The notes under the pieces are model-generated. The model was given only the letters and a program-made list of their open reading frames with translations, was not told the origin of the DNA and searched no databases. Positions 46,071 to 55,677 of a DNA stretch of 64,000 nt are shown piece after piece. How positions within the stretch are numbered: the first letter of the stretch is position 1; each line of letters starts with the position of its first letter. A program made the translations under genes and the position numbers. The DNA is from Gammaproteobacteria bacterium. GTDB taxonomy: Bacteria > Pseudomonadota > Gammaproteobacteria > Chromatiales > Chromatiaceae. Where the stretch lies: positions 1 to 64,000 of the forward strand of contig WFXD01000059.1 of NCBI GenBank assembly GCA_015490795.1. Direction: 5' to 3'.

Positions 46071-48941
46071 ATGAAAAGAATGCTGATCAACGCAACTCAG
46101 CCTGAAGAGTTGCGGGTTGCCATCGTGGATGGCCAAAAACTCCACAACCTTGATATCGAAATCCCTGGCCGGGAGCAGAAAAAGGCCAATATCTATAAAG
46201 GCAAGGTTACCCGGGTCGAGCCGAGTCTGGAAGCGGCCTTTGTAGAGTATGGCTCTGAACGCCACGGATTCCTTCCGCTAAAAGAGATCGCCCGCTCCTG
46301 CTTCTCCAGCGAAGCCCTCAAATCCGGAGGCCGCCCCAGCATCAAAGATGCTATCAAAGAGGGGCAGGAGATCATCATCCAGGTTGAGAAAGAGGAGCGC
46401 GGGAATAAAGGCGCCGCCCTCACAACCTTCATCTCCCTGGCTGGGCGCTACCTGGTTTTGATGCCCAACAACCCTCGTGCCGGTGGCGTATCGCGCCGCA
46501 TCGAAGGCGCTGACCGCAGCGAACTTCGGGATGCCATGAGCAAACTGACCATCCCGGAAAACATGGGGCTTATCGTCCGCACGGCCGGACTGGGCAAAAA
46601 TGAAGAGGAGCTACAGTGGGATCTGGACTACCTGAACCACCTCTGGGCTGCCATCGAAACCTCTGCCAAGGAGCAGAAGGCCCCGTTCCTGATCTACCAG
46701 GAGAGCAACGTCATCATCCGCTCTATCCGGGATCATCTCAGAGCCGACATCGGTGAAATTGTCATCGACAACCCCGGCGTCTATGACGAGGCCTGCGATT
46801 TCATCAAACATGTCATGCCCAACTACCTGCGGAAGATTCGCAAGTATGACGATGAGGTTCCACTCTTTACCCGCTACCAGATAGAGAGCCAGATTGAATC
46901 CGCCTTCCAGCGCGAGGTTCGTCTCCCCTCTGGCGGCGCCATTGTGATTGACCCCACTGAAGCACTCACCTCAATCGACATCAACTCTGCACGCGCAACC
47001 AAAGGTGCAGATATTGAAGAGACCGCCCTCAACACCAACCTCGAAGCGGCCGATGAGATTGGCCGCCAACTGCGCCTGCGTGACCTGGGCGGGCTGTTTG
47101 TTATCGACTTCATTGATATGACACCCGCACGCAACCAGCGGGAGGTGGAAAACCGGCTGAAAGAGGCCATGAAGCAGGATCGCGCCCGCGTCCAGATTGG
47201 CCGGATATCCCGCTTTGGATTAATGGAGATGTCACGCCAGCGCCTGCGCCCATCACTGGGAGAGTCCACCAGCCAGCACGTCTGTCCGCGCTGTGACGGG
47301 CATGGCTACATTCGTGGCGTTGAGTCCCTGGCGCTCTCGATTCTGCGTATTATTGAAGAGCAGACGATGAAGGAGAACACAGGACGGGTCATCGCCCAGC
47401 TGCCGATCGATGTTGCAACATTCCTGCTCAATGAAAAACGTGAAGCGATACATGGCATAGAGCAACGTCAATCCGTGCATGTCGTGCTGGTGCCCAATGC
47501 AGAACTCAAGACCCCTCACTACAGCATAGAGCGCGTCCGCACCCACGAACTCCCCTCTCCCGAGTCTGACACTGCCAGCTATCAGATGACAACAGAGACC
47601 GAAAAGAGGCCCCCTGACTTTGTTAAACCAAGCAACATCAAGAGCGAGCAACCGGCAGTAAAGCGCATCACACCGGCCCAGCCTGCACCACAGCGTGACA
47701 GCGAACCCGAAAGTGAACCCGGTATTCTCAAAAAGATTTTCGGCGTCTTCTCAAAGGTGGCCGAATCTGCACGCCAGGAGAGCACCACAGAGAGCACCAC
47801 CACACCAGAAAAAACCGAACCCCAACCAAGCAGCAGCAAGGGGCGCCGGAGCAGCAGTGGGCGCAGACCCGGTGGCCGTGGAGGCAGAGGCACCAGGCGC
47901 ACCAGTGAAACAGGCAGAAAGCCTCACCAGGCTGAAAAGCAGGGGGATCGCACCAAGGCAGAGCCGAAAACAGCCGAGAACGGTGCCCCGGTATCTGGCG
48001 AGCAACCGGCAGAGCAACCCAAACCTCAGCGCACCGGGAGCAGACGGGGACGCCGTGGCGGACGCCGACGCAGGCCATCGAATGAGACCGAACAGAGCAG
48101 CTCAACAGAGGCGGCGTTTATCCCAAACAGCGAAATTGAACAGGCCCCGAACGCAGAGGGCGCGCCCGGCAGCTCCCCCGCTACAGCGCCACAAAGCGAT
48201 GGAGAGCAGGGTGAGGCAAAAAAATCCTCCCCGCGCCAGCGTACAAGATCACGCCGCCCTGCAAACCGTGGAGCGCCTAAAGCAGAAAACAGCAACGAAT
48301 CCACAACGCTGGAGAAGCCTGCTGCGCCTCAGGAAAAACCTGTGGCAGATGCCGCCGAAGCAAAACCCCAAGGCAGGGTGGAACTGCTTGCCCCGCCAAG
48401 CACAAACGCAAAGGCACCCACAGTAGCCAAAGAGCCCAGGAAAGATGAGGCCAAACCCGTAGCGGCCCAGGCAAAACAGATTGAACCAGGCAAGCCAGAA
48501 TCAGCCGCCAAGCCGGTAGAAAAGGCCTCTGACAATCCACCCAAAGAGTCCCGGCAGCAGGCAACGGTGGCCAAGGCGCCATCGTCAGATAAAGCCGACG
48601 CCACAGCAACACTGCAGCAGGTGGAGACCAAAAAGGGAGCCCCATCCAGATCAAAGGCGGCCGAAGAGAAGACTCCTCCCAAACCGGCACCGAAGCCTAA
48701 GCCGAAGCCCAAACCAGCCGCCAAGGCAAAGCCCAAAGCGGCAAAAACAAAGAGTGCGGAGCCTCTGAAACAGGTTGAGACAAAGCCAGCCAGCGCCAGC
48801 ACTGCACCACCAGAGAAGCCTGCTCCAGCAAAAAAACCGGCAGCTAACGTTGAACAAGCACCCCAGTCCGAAAAGGGAGAACCGGCCAAGGCTGAGAAGC
48901 CAGTCCAGAAAGAGACCCCACCGCCGCCCAGTGACGAATAG
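46071..48941 (+). CDS. rne: Ribonuclease E
   Basis: RNase E is the main endonuclease of mRNA decay and of rRNA and tRNA processing, and scaffolds the degradosome. The 956-residue protein starts [18 protein letters not shown]. The N-terminal half has the S1 domain (about 35-125), the 5' sensor, and the DNase I-like catalytic part with aspartates in [15 protein letters not shown] and [14 protein letters not shown]. The zinc link CPRCDGHG follows at about residue 405. Residues about 510-956 are low-complexity, rich in Pro, Ala, Lys, Glu and Gln, with Arg-rich tracts (near [14 protein letters not shown]) that would bind RNA. A strong terminator follows it. Confidence 0.97.
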   Translation: MKRMLINATQPEELRVAIVDGQKLHNLDIEIPGREQKKANIYKGKVTRVEPSLEAAFVEYGSERHGFLPLKEIARSCFSSEALKSGGRPSIKDAIKEGQEIIIQVEKEERGNKGAALTTFISLAGRYLVLMPNNPRAGGVSRRIEGADRSELRDAMSKLTIPENMGLIVRTAGLGKNEEELQWDLDYLNHLWAAIETSAKEQKAPFLIYQESNVIIRSIRDHLRADIGEIVIDNPGVYDEACDFIKHVMPNYLRKIRKYDDEVPLFTRYQIESQIESAFQREVRLPSGGAIVIDPTEALTSIDINSARATKGADIEETALNTNLEAADEIGRQLRLRDLGGLFVIDFIDMTPARNQREVENRLKEAMKQDRARVQIGRISRFGLMEMSRQRLRPSLGESTSQHVCPRCDGHGYIRGVESLALSILRIIEEQTMKENTGRVIAQLPIDVATFLLNEKREAIHGIEQRQSVHVVLVPNAELKTPHYSIERVRTHELPSPESDTASYQMTTETEKRPPDFVKPSNIKSEQPAVKRITPAQPAPQRDSEPESEPGILKKIFGVFSKVAESARQESTTESTTTPEKTEPQPSSSKGRRSSSGRRPGGRGGRGTRRTSETGRKPHQAEKQGDRTKAEPKTAENGAPVSGEQPAEQPKPQRTGSRRGRRGGRRRRPSNETEQSSSTEAAFIPNSEIEQAPNAEGAPGSSPATAPQSDGEQGEAKKSSPRQRTRSRRPANRGAPKAENSNESTTLEKPAAPQEKPVADAAEAKPQGRVELLAPPSTNAKAPTVAKEPRKDEAKPVAAQAKQIEPGKPESAAKPVEKASDNPPKESRQQATVAKAPSSDKADATATLQQVETKKGAPSRSKAAEEKTPPKPAPKPKPKPKPAAKAKPKAAKTKSAEPLKQVETKPASASTAPPEKPAPAKKPAANVEQAPQSEKGEPAKAEKPVQKETPPPPSDE

Positions 48942-48949
48942 ATGGGGAT

Positions 48950-48985
48950 AGCCCCTCCTCCGATAGCAAAGGAGGGGGGCTTTTT
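48950..48985 (+). terminator. Intrinsic terminator after rne
   Basis: AGCCCCTCCT at 48950-48959 pairs with the AGGAGGGGGGCT at 48970-48981 (a G-rich bulge is allowed), followed by TTTTT at 48981-48985. It sits eight bases beyond the rne stop. Confidence 0.85.
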
Positions 48986-49009
48986 CAGCTTATGCCCAAA
49001 GAGAGGCGG

Positions 49010-49498
49010 CTACTGACTGAAATGCTGCTCGCAAATATCTTCCAGCAGCCCTTCAACAGCCGCTTCAACCATGTCAAACACCTTTTCAAAGCCCTGCGGG
49101 CCACCCGAATAGGGGTCAGGCACTTCACGCATTTTTAGATAAGGGGCATAGTCCATGAGCAGCTGTAACTTGCTCTCCATGCCTTCAGGGCAGATGGCGC
49201 AGAGCGCATGATAATTCTCCTGATCCATCGCCAGAACGTAGTCATACTGCACAAAATCATCGCTGTGCACCTTGCGCGCCCGTTGCTGGCTGATGTCCAG
49301 CCCCCGGTTTTGCGCGGTATGCTGCGAACGCTGGTCAGGCGCTTTGCCCAGATGGTAGGCATGCGTTCCAGCTGAATCCACCTCAATAGCGTCAGCCAAC
49401 CCTTTCCGCTCGACCAGTGTTTCAAGCAGACCATGTGCCGTAGGGGAGCGGCAGATATTGCCCATACATACAAAAAGCACTTTTATTTTCTTCATCAC
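49010..49498 (-). CDS. Low-molecular-weight protein tyrosine phosphatase
   Basis: A 162-residue enzyme with the CX5R active site in LFVCMGNICRSPTAHG and the acid aspartate in VPDPYSGGPQGFEKV. The rest (DSAGTHAYHLGKAPDQRS, ARKVHSDDFVQYDYVLAMD) is typical of the family. In many bacteria such phosphatases control polysaccharide export by acting on tyrosine kinases, but no such partner is in sight, although two glycosyltransferases lie about 3.5 kb away. It starts 51 bases after the lpxD stop and shares its direction. Confidence 0.94.
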   Translation of the reverse strand: MMKKIKVLFVCMGNICRSPTAHGLLETLVERKGLADAIEVDSAGTHAYHLGKAPDQRSQHTAQNRGLDISQQRARKVHSDDFVQYDYVLAMDQENYHALCAICPEGMESKLQLLMDYAPYLKMREVPDPYSGGPQGFEKVFDMVEAAVEGLLEDICEQHFSQ

Positions 49499-49548
49499 GT
49501 TTTCACTATTGCTCTTGTTTCATACCGTTTTCAGGGTTGCCACCCTTT

Positions 49549-50595
49549 TCACAACTTGCTTGTCAACTCAGCCACCCGCTTCTGCAACTGCCTTAATGCC
49601 CGCTCTTGCGCCTTTACTGTTTTGACCAGCTCAGGCAACCGTTTGAGAGCCGCCATCTCCTGAAATGTCTGACGCTTTGGCTGGGCAGGCATTCCAAACA
49701 CAACCGCGCCGGCCTCGATATCCTTTATGATAACGCTGGCACCCCCTACCCGGGCCTTTTCGCCCACGCTCAGATGATCGGCAATGCAGGCCTTTCCGCC
49801 AAAAACCGCCTGGTTGCCAATCGTTACACTGCCCGATGAGCCAAACTGGCCGGCAATGATGACATCCTCACCAATATCATTGTTATGGGCAATATGTACC
49901 TGATTATCAATCTTGGTGCCACGCCGGATACGGGTCAGCCCCATTGTTGCGCGATCCACGCAGCTGTTGCAGCCGATCTCCACATCATCATCAATCTGCA
50001 CCGAACCAAGCTGGGGCACCTTGTGGTGGTGATCACCAAGCCAGACAAAGCCAAAACCCTCGCCACCAATCGTCGCACCGGCATGGATGATCACCCTGTT
50101 TCCCAGCCTGACCCCTCTCATCAATACGGCATTGGCCCCGATATGGCATCTCTCCCCAACCGTTACGGCTGCGCCAATATAGGCACCGGCCTCAATAACC
50201 GTGTATGCACCAATAGAGGCCTGGTCAGCAACCACAGCAGATGCGCCTACCGAGACCATTTCAGCCAATACAGCCCCATCTGCAACACTGGCATCCGGGT
50301 GCACCCCTGTCACCTCCGGTGGCACAACAAACATCTCCATGATCTGCATAAAGGCGAGCCTTGGGTTGGCGACCCGCAGCAGGTTGCGCCCTGGCAGATC
50401 TGGAAAATCTTCTGCCACAATAATGGCGGCTGCCTCTCCCTGGGCCACCTTCTCATAATATCGGCTCTCTTCAGCAAAGGTCACCTCATCACAACGGGCA
50501 TCATCCACTGTATTGACACCCCGGATCAGCGCCGTGCCATCCCCCTCGAAGCGAACCCCAATACGCTCACAAATCTCATTCAGGCTGTACTTCAT
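49549..50595 (-). CDS. lpxD: UDP-3-O-acyl-glucosamine N-acyltransferase (LpxD)
   Basis: LpxD adds the second fatty acid to the lipid A precursor. The 348-residue protein has an N-terminal uridine-binding domain (about 1-100, YSLNEICERIGVRFEGDG), then a left-handed beta helix of hexapeptide repeats (about 105-300) with the catalytic histidine region AGATIGGEGFGFVW and a helical C-terminus. The gene is not in the usual bamA-skp-lpxD-fabZ-lpxA group but beside an MFS transporter, whose stop overlaps its start (ATGA). It may therefore be a second copy. Confidence 0.93.
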   Translation of the reverse strand: MKYSLNEICERIGVRFEGDGTALIRGVNTVDDARCDEVTFAEESRYYEKVAQGEAAAIIVAEDFPDLPGRNLLRVANPRLAFMQIMEMFVVPPEVTGVHPDASVADGAVLAEMVSVGASAVVADQASIGAYTVIEAGAYIGAAVTVGERCHIGANAVLMRGVRLGNRVIIHAGATIGGEGFGFVWLGDHHHKVPQLGSVQIDDDVEIGCNSCVDRATMGLTRIRRGTKIDNQVHIAHNNDIGEDVIIAGQFGSSGSVTIGNQAVFGGKACIADHLSVGEKARVGGASVIIKDIEAGAVVFGMPAQPKRQTFQEMAALKRLPELVKTVKAQERALRQLQKRVAELTSKL

Positions 50596-51758
50596 ACCCG
50601 CGTCTCCTCACCATTCTCACCGCTGTCAACCCATCTCCAGACAAGCCCGAAAGCCAAAAGCGATACAACTGCCGAGACACCGTATGTCACAGCAGGCCCG
50701 GCACCAGACCAGAGGAACCCACTATAGAGGCTGCCAACTGCACCGCCTGCACCAAAGCTTAGACTACTGTACAGCGCCTGCCCCCGCCCCTGATGACGCC
50801 CCCGAAAATAGTGGTGTACCAGATGCATGGCTGCCGCGTGAAAGGTCCCAAAGGTTGCTGCATGCAGCAGCTGCGCAAACAGCATCAGCCACAGCGTATC
50901 AGGAAAGTTACCTATCAGAATCCAGCGCAGCGCCGCCAGCAGCAGACTGGCCATTAATACCTGCCGGGCGGTGAAACGGTTTAACAACCGATGCATAACC
51001 AAAAATATCAACACCTCCGCCACGACGCCCAGAGCCCACAGCTGGCCAATCATCGCGCTGGGGTAGCCATGTTCACTCAGATAGATGGAGTAAAATGCAT
51101 AGTAGGCACCATGCCCCATCTGCATGAAAAAAGCAGCCGCAAGAAAGGCGGCAACGGCCGGCTGACGCAACAGCTCTCCCAGGGGCATTGACTCGTGGGG
51201 ATGTGCAGCCACGCTCTTTTCAGGCACCGCCAGGCTCATCAGCCAGATCAGAAAATAGAGGCACAATACAACCAGCGGGATAATAGTCGCATCCTGGCTG
51301 TCCAGCACCATCCCCAACCCGGCAACACTCAGAATAAAGCCAATGGAGCCCCAGAGGCGGATGCGGCTGTAGTAGCGCACCCGGCCCACAAGATGGCTGA
51401 GGGTTACCGCCTCGAACTGAGGCAGTGAGGCGTTCCAGAAGAAACTGAAGCAGACCATGGTCAGAGCCAGGGGCCAGAAGCCATCGGCCCAAAAGATGCC
51501 GATAAATATCAAAAACGCCAACAGCGAGCCGATGCGCACAATCGCCATGCGCCGGCCCGTGTGATCAGCAATCCAGCCCCAGATATTGGGGGCAATAATC
51601 TTGGTGGCCATCAGCAGTGCCATCAGCTGACCAATGGCAACCGGATCGAAATCAAGGGATTTAAGGTACAGCCCCCAATAGGGGATCAATGCGCCAAGCG
51701 CAGCAAAATAGAGCAGATAGAAACCGGATAGACGCCAGTAGGGCATTGAATAAGACAC
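50592..51758 (-). CDS. MFS transporter, HcaT/nucleoside-symporter-like
   Basis: A 388-residue protein with twelve membrane helices. Near the N-terminus it has LPYWRLSGFYLLYFAALGALIPYWGLYLK-like sequence, typical of the MFS_1_like branch that includes E. coli HcaT. The loop GRRMAIVRIGSL is the MFS A-motif. Substrate unknown. An MFS transporter of this branch follows aroC in Pseudomonas too, so this is a conserved neighbour. It overlaps lpxD by four bases and starts 43 bases after aroC. Confidence 0.88.
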   Translation of the reverse strand: MSYSMPYWRLSGFYLLYFAALGALIPYWGLYLKSLDFDPVAIGQLMALLMATKIIAPNIWGWIADHTGRRMAIVRIGSLLAFLIFIGIFWADGFWPLALTMVCFSFFWNASLPQFEAVTLSHLVGRVRYYSRIRLWGSIGFILSVAGLGMVLDSQDATIIPLVVLCLYFLIWLMSLAVPEKSVAAHPHESMPLGELLRQPAVAAFLAAAFFMQMGHGAYYAFYSIYLSEHGYPSAMIGQLWALGVVAEVLIFLVMHRLLNRFTARQVLMASLLLAALRWILIGNFPDTLWLMLFAQLLHAATFGTFHAAAMHLVHHYFRGRHQGRGQALYSSLSFGAGGAVGSLYSGFLWSGAGPAVTYGVSAVVSLLAFGLVWRWVDSGENGEETRV

Positions 51759-51801
51759 AAGGCAGGGGGCAGGCTCGACTCGTCCGCTGCCCTTATGCCC
51801 C

Positions 51802-52902
51802 TTAATAGTGGCCAGCAGGGATGACAGGCACCCCGGATTTTATATCCATATTCTGCGCCCGGTGGCGCAGCAGGTGATCCATCAGCACAATCGCCAGCAT
51901 CGCCTCGGCAATGGGCGTGGCGCGGATGCCGACACAGGGGTCGTGCCGCCCCTCGGTGATCACCTCGGTCGCATCCCCGTTGGTATCAACCGTGCGCCCT
52001 GGGATACGCAGGCTGGATGTCGGCTTTAGGGCCATGCTGGCAAGAATATCCTGCCCGCTTGAGATTCCGCCCAGTATCCCGCCCGCATGGTTGCTCAAAA
52101 AACCCTCCGGCCGCATCTCATCCCTGTGCTCGGTGCCCTTCTGCTCGACACAGTCAAAGCCCGCGCCAATCTCCACCGCTTTCGCCGCGTTGATGCACAT
52201 CAACGCCTGGGCAATATCCGCATCCAGCCGGTCAAAGACCGGCTCGCCCAGCCCCGGTGGCACGCCTGTCGCCACGACATTGATCCGCGCACCGACAGAG
52301 TTTCCCTCTTTGCGCAGCGCATCCATATAGGCCTCCATCTCTGGGACCCTGTCAGGATCGGGACAGAAGAAGGGGTTCTGCTCCACCTGGTCCCACTCCA
52401 GCTTTTCAATCCTGATGGGACCCAGCTGCGCCAGATAACCCCGGATCTCTATGCCACAGTGCTCGGCCAGATACTTTTTTGCAACGGCGCCTGCTGCCAC
52501 CCGCATCGCCGTCTCACGCGCAGAAGAGCGGCCACCGCCACGGTAGTCGCGATGGCCATATTTCTGTGTATAGGTGTAATCCGCATGCCCTGGGCGGAAG
52601 CGATCCATCACGCTGGAGTAATCCTTTGAGCGCTGATCCTGATTATGGATGATCAGGCCGATGGGGCAGCCGGTGGTCCTCCCCTCAAACACGCCAGAGA
52701 GGATCTGCACCTGATCCGGCTCCTTTCTCTGGGTGGTGTGGCGGGAGGTGCCTGGGCGGCGGCGGTCCAGATCCTTTTGCAGATCCTCGGCCTTCAGCGC
52801 CATCCCCGGAGGACAACCATCGACAATGCAGCCGATGGCCGGGCCGTGGCTCTCGCCAAAGGATGTCACAGTAAAGAGTTTTCCGATGCTATTTCCAGAC
52901 AT
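51802..52902 (-). CDS. aroC: Chorismate synthase
   Basis: AroC makes chorismate, the common precursor of aromatic amino acids and folate. The 366-residue FMN-dependent enzyme begins [24 protein letters not shown], has the [16 protein letters not shown] segment, [20 protein letters not shown] and the C-terminal [19 protein letters not shown]. Its product also feeds pabC at 31 kb. It is the first gene of the aroC-MFS-lpxD-phosphatase run. Confidence 0.98.
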   Translation of the reverse strand: MSGNSIGKLFTVTSFGESHGPAIGCIVDGCPPGMALKAEDLQKDLDRRRPGTSRHTTQRKEPDQVQILSGVFEGRTTGCPIGLIIHNQDQRSKDYSSVMDRFRPGHADYTYTQKYGHRDYRGGGRSSARETAMRVAAGAVAKKYLAEHCGIEIRGYLAQLGPIRIEKLEWDQVEQNPFFCPDPDRVPEMEAYMDALRKEGNSVGARINVVATGVPPGLGEPVFDRLDADIAQALMCINAAKAVEIGAGFDCVEQKGTEHRDEMRPEGFLSNHAGGILGGISSGQDILASMALKPTSSLRIPGRTVDTNGDATEVITEGRHDPCVGIRATPIAEAMLAIVLMDHLLRHRAQNMDIKSGVPVIPAGHY

Positions 52903-52981
52903 GGCTGTTTTTCTTGACCAGTAGATGAGGCTTGCGCCGGGGAGGAAATATTATCACATCGACAAGAGAAGCCATGTGAAT

Positions 52982-54133
52982 TCAATCGCCCTGCGAATGG
53001 CTGGAGAGCATCTTCTCACAGATAGCCGACAGCCGCTGACCATACCTGTCCCATGAAAACCGGGCGGCAAATTCGACACAGCATTGTGCAGAGAGCAGCT
53101 TGCCAGACCGCCTCAGCCCCCGAACCACCGCTTGGGAAAAGGCGGCATAATTCCCCGCCTCCACCAGATATCCAGTCACCCCCTCCTTGAGTGCATCCGG
53201 CACACCGCCTGTATCGAAGGCGATAGTCGGCACTCCGTGGGCAGCAGCCTCGATCGCCACCATTCCGAAGCCCTCAACGTCTCCCGGCAGATCCAGTACC
53301 GGAAAGATGTGCAGAGAGGCAATTGAAAAGAGCTGCTCCAGCAGCTCATCAGAGAGGCGGCCCAACAGCTTCACATGCCCCTGCATGCCCGCCTCCTCTA
53401 TAGCCTGTTGAAGATCCGCTTCAATCCCCTCCTTTTTAAGCGGTGATGACTCTGTAGCCGCACCAACCACCAAAAAGAGCAGATCCGGCTCTTCACGCAC
53501 AATCTCAGGCAGCGCATAGCGGATAAACTCCGGGAGCCCTTTGCGCCGGATCAGCCGACCCACCGCCAGCAGAACCCGCTTTCCCTGCAGGTCAAAACCC
53601 AATCGAGGCGGCACCGTTTCGGAGGGTTGCCGGGGCAGCGCAACCCCCGGATGCAGAATCTCTATGCGTTTTTCCGGGACACCGGCAGCGCATGCCAGCC
53701 TGGCGGTATTGGCGCTGTTGGCAATCACCCTGTCCGAGCTGCAAATTGCCGGCACAAAGCCGGTTTGATAGAGGCGGTTGGGGTAGATAATATCCAGCCC
53801 GTGTACGAGGGTAAGCGTGGCCGCGCCGCTGCACCGGGCGGCAATGCGGGCTGGCAGCGCTGCCACACCGCTTCCGGCAATGATCAAATCCGGCCTCCAC
53901 TGACGTGACAGCCGACAGGCCTCAAAGCAGCTGCGCAAAACATACCACAGTGATGAGCCTGTCGAGACCGCTGTAGCCGGCCTGCCCAAGGCATAACCAC
54001 CACACCCTTCTGGGCCAAGCAGCATCGTCTCATAGCGACCAGAGAGCGACTCAAAGGCGTGATAGTTCAGCCGCTCCATACCACCTGTCAGCGGCGGAAA
54101 ATTCCGGGTAACGAAGAGGATGCGTTTTTTCAA
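52982..54133 (-). CDS. Glycosyltransferase, GT4 family
   Basis: A GT-B retaining glycosyltransferase of 383 residues. The N-terminal domain begins ILFVTRNFPPLTGGMERLNY with the glycine-rich loop. The C-terminal domain carries LLAVGRLIRRKGLPEFI, and the donor-binding glutamate motif in VEGFGMVAIEAAAHGVPTI (EX7E). The acceptor is unknown; LPS core or another surface glycan is the natural guess. Its start overlaps the preceding glycosyltransferase stop by four bases, so both act probably in one pathway. Confidence 0.92.
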   Translation of the reverse strand: MKKRILFVTRNFPPLTGGMERLNYHAFESLSGRYETMLLGPEGCGGYALGRPATAVSTGSSLWYVLRSCFEACRLSRQWRPDLIIAGSGVAALPARIAARCSGAATLTLVHGLDIIYPNRLYQTGFVPAICSSDRVIANSANTARLACAAGVPEKRIEILHPGVALPRQPSETVPPRLGFDLQGKRVLLAVGRLIRRKGLPEFIRYALPEIVREEPDLLFLVVGAATESSPLKKEGIEADLQQAIEEAGMQGHVKLLGRLSDELLEQLFSIASLHIFPVLDLPGDVEGFGMVAIEAAAHGVPTIAFDTGGVPDALKEGVTGYLVEAGNYAAFSQAVVRGLRRSGKLLSAQCCVEFAARFSWDRYGQRLSAICEKMLSSHSQGD

Positions 54134-55128
54134 GCGCCCGCCTGCCGTACCGACTCAAACAGGCAGCGGTACTGATCAACCATGCGCGCAAGTGTGAATC
54201 GCTCCTCTACCCGCGCACGGTTAAACTCCCCCATGCTGCGGCAGCGCTGTGGATCATCCAGCAGTCTTTCAAAGGCCGCTGCATACTGCTCAATCTGCCC
54301 GATTTCGCATAAAAAGCCGCCCTCCCCACCCTTCACCAGCTCCGGGATTCCCGAACAGTCATTCCCCACCACCGGCAGACCACAGGCCATCGCCTCAAGC
54401 ACGGCCAGCGGGCACCCCTCGCGCACAGAGGGTATGAACAGCGCATCTACCGAGCAGTAAAGCTCATGCATCCTTGCATAGGGAACCACCCCAATGGCAA
54501 CCACCCTGCCAGAGCCAACAGCCCCTGCATTCAACGCCCCTCCACCCACATGCCGGATCTCAAAATCGGCACCCAGCCTGTTTGCCAGTGGCACAATCAT
54601 ATCCGCCCCCTTTTTTCTTGTTGGCTTGCCGCAAAAAAGGATGCGGAAGGGGCGTTTTTTGTGGGGGGTGCCAGATGCCGGCTGAAAGCGTCTCTCATCA
54701 ATGCCGTTATAGATCACCTGAATATCAGTCGGGCGCTTCAGATGTGGCTGTAGCTTGTCTGCAATATACTGGCTGACGGCAGTGACCCGGTCTGCCATTG
54801 CCAAAGAGATATTCAGAAACCAGCGCAGATCTGTGCGGTAATGAAGACGTTGCAGAGGTGATGAGTAGGGTGCCAGAAAGGCATCCAGCGAATAGCCATG
54901 AGCCGTAGCCACCAGCGGCAGGCCCGGGCGCTTCAAAAAGCAGGCGTAGTTGAGTTCCGTATGGATCAGATCCAGCTGGCGGCCACGGGCAAACCAGGGC
55001 AGGCAGATCGGCAACAGCGTCCACCAGGGAGAGTAGCTGCGCACGCAATACCCTGGCAGTTGCGCCTCCAGCTGCCGGTGCAGCACACAGGCACCATTCC
55101 CGCCTGGCATCGGACTTGCTATTTTCAA
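54130..55128 (-). CDS. Glycosyltransferase, GT4 family
   Basis: A 332-residue GT-B glycosyltransferase, shorter than its neighbour. Typical parts are MPGGNGACVLHRQL near the start, VATAHGYSLDA, VIYNGIDERRF, LFCGKPTRKKGADMIV and VREGCPLAVLEAMACGLPV (EX7E). It comes first in the two-gene run. The donor and acceptor cannot be inferred. No wzx, wzy or ligase gene is in the window. Confidence 0.91.
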   Translation of the reverse strand: MKIASPMPGGNGACVLHRQLEAQLPGYCVRSYSPWWTLLPICLPWFARGRQLDLIHTELNYACFLKRPGLPLVATAHGYSLDAFLAPYSSPLQRLHYRTDLRWFLNISLAMADRVTAVSQYIADKLQPHLKRPTDIQVIYNGIDERRFQPASGTPHKKRPFRILFCGKPTRKKGADMIVPLANRLGADFEIRHVGGGALNAGAVGSGRVVAIGVVPYARMHELYCSVDALFIPSVREGCPLAVLEAMACGLPVVGNDCSGIPELVKGGEGGFLCEIGQIEQYAAAFERLLDDPQRCRSMGEFNRARVEERFTLARMVDQYRCLFESVRQAGA

Positions 55129-55206
55129 CCCTGACCTCTTAAATCCACTACACTGAATATATTGCGTTGAGATACCCGCTCACACACATTTTTGGAAAGA
55201 AGTACC

Positions 55207-55677
55207 ATGCAACATACCCTGCTGTTTTTTCTATCGCTCACCCTGGCCGCATGCGGCGCAAACATTGACGTACGCACGCCGATCCCCCACGAACTCATCA
55301 CCGATAGCGAAAAAGGAGGATACCGCAGCATTAACATTAGAGCAGATGAGACAGAGGCATCAAGCGGTTTTATTCGCTCGCTCTCCGAAAACCTGCGGCA
55401 ACACCTGTCAGAGCTTGCACTCTATCCCAAAAAAAATGGCTCACTGAAGGTTCGCGTTCAGATTATTGGCTATGAGATCAATGAAGGGGCCTCCCGCGAA
55501 GTGATGGGGGTTCTTGCCGGGGCCGATGAGGTCAAATCCAGGGTTCAGGTTATCGACACAGCGACAGACCAGATCGTTGGTGAATCAATTATCTTTACCA
55601 GCAGCTCAATGGCCTATGGGCAGCAGGCGATGGCCTGGGTACATGCCGATGATATTGTCACCTTTCTCTCAGATTAG
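55207..55677 (+). CDS. Lipoprotein of unknown function
   Basis: The ATG at 55207 gives MQHTLLFFLSLTLAACGAN, a short lipoprotein signal with lipobox LAAC; a TTG at 55192 is less likely. The 156-residue product has a mature domain rich in beta-strands (about 40-150) with LKVRVQIIGYEI and SRVQVIDTATDQIVGES, resembling DUF4410-like envelope proteins. It is divergent from the glycosyltransferase genes by 78 bases, and its stop overlaps the end of the TRAP permease on the other strand by four bases. No function can be assigned. Confidence 0.75.
   Translation: MQHTLLFFLSLTLAACGANIDVRTPIPHELITDSEKGGYRSINIRADETEASSGFIRSLSENLRQHLSELALYPKKNGSLKVRVQIIGYEINEGASREVMGVLAGADEVKSRVQVIDTATDQIVGESIIFTSSSMAYGQQAMAWVHADDIVTFLSD

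Noticed and set aside
48329-48889. Long minus-strand ORF rich in Gly, Ala and Leu opposite rne
   Set aside because: It is the antisense of the Pro/Ala/Lys-rich RNase E tail; low-complexity shadows are expected there.
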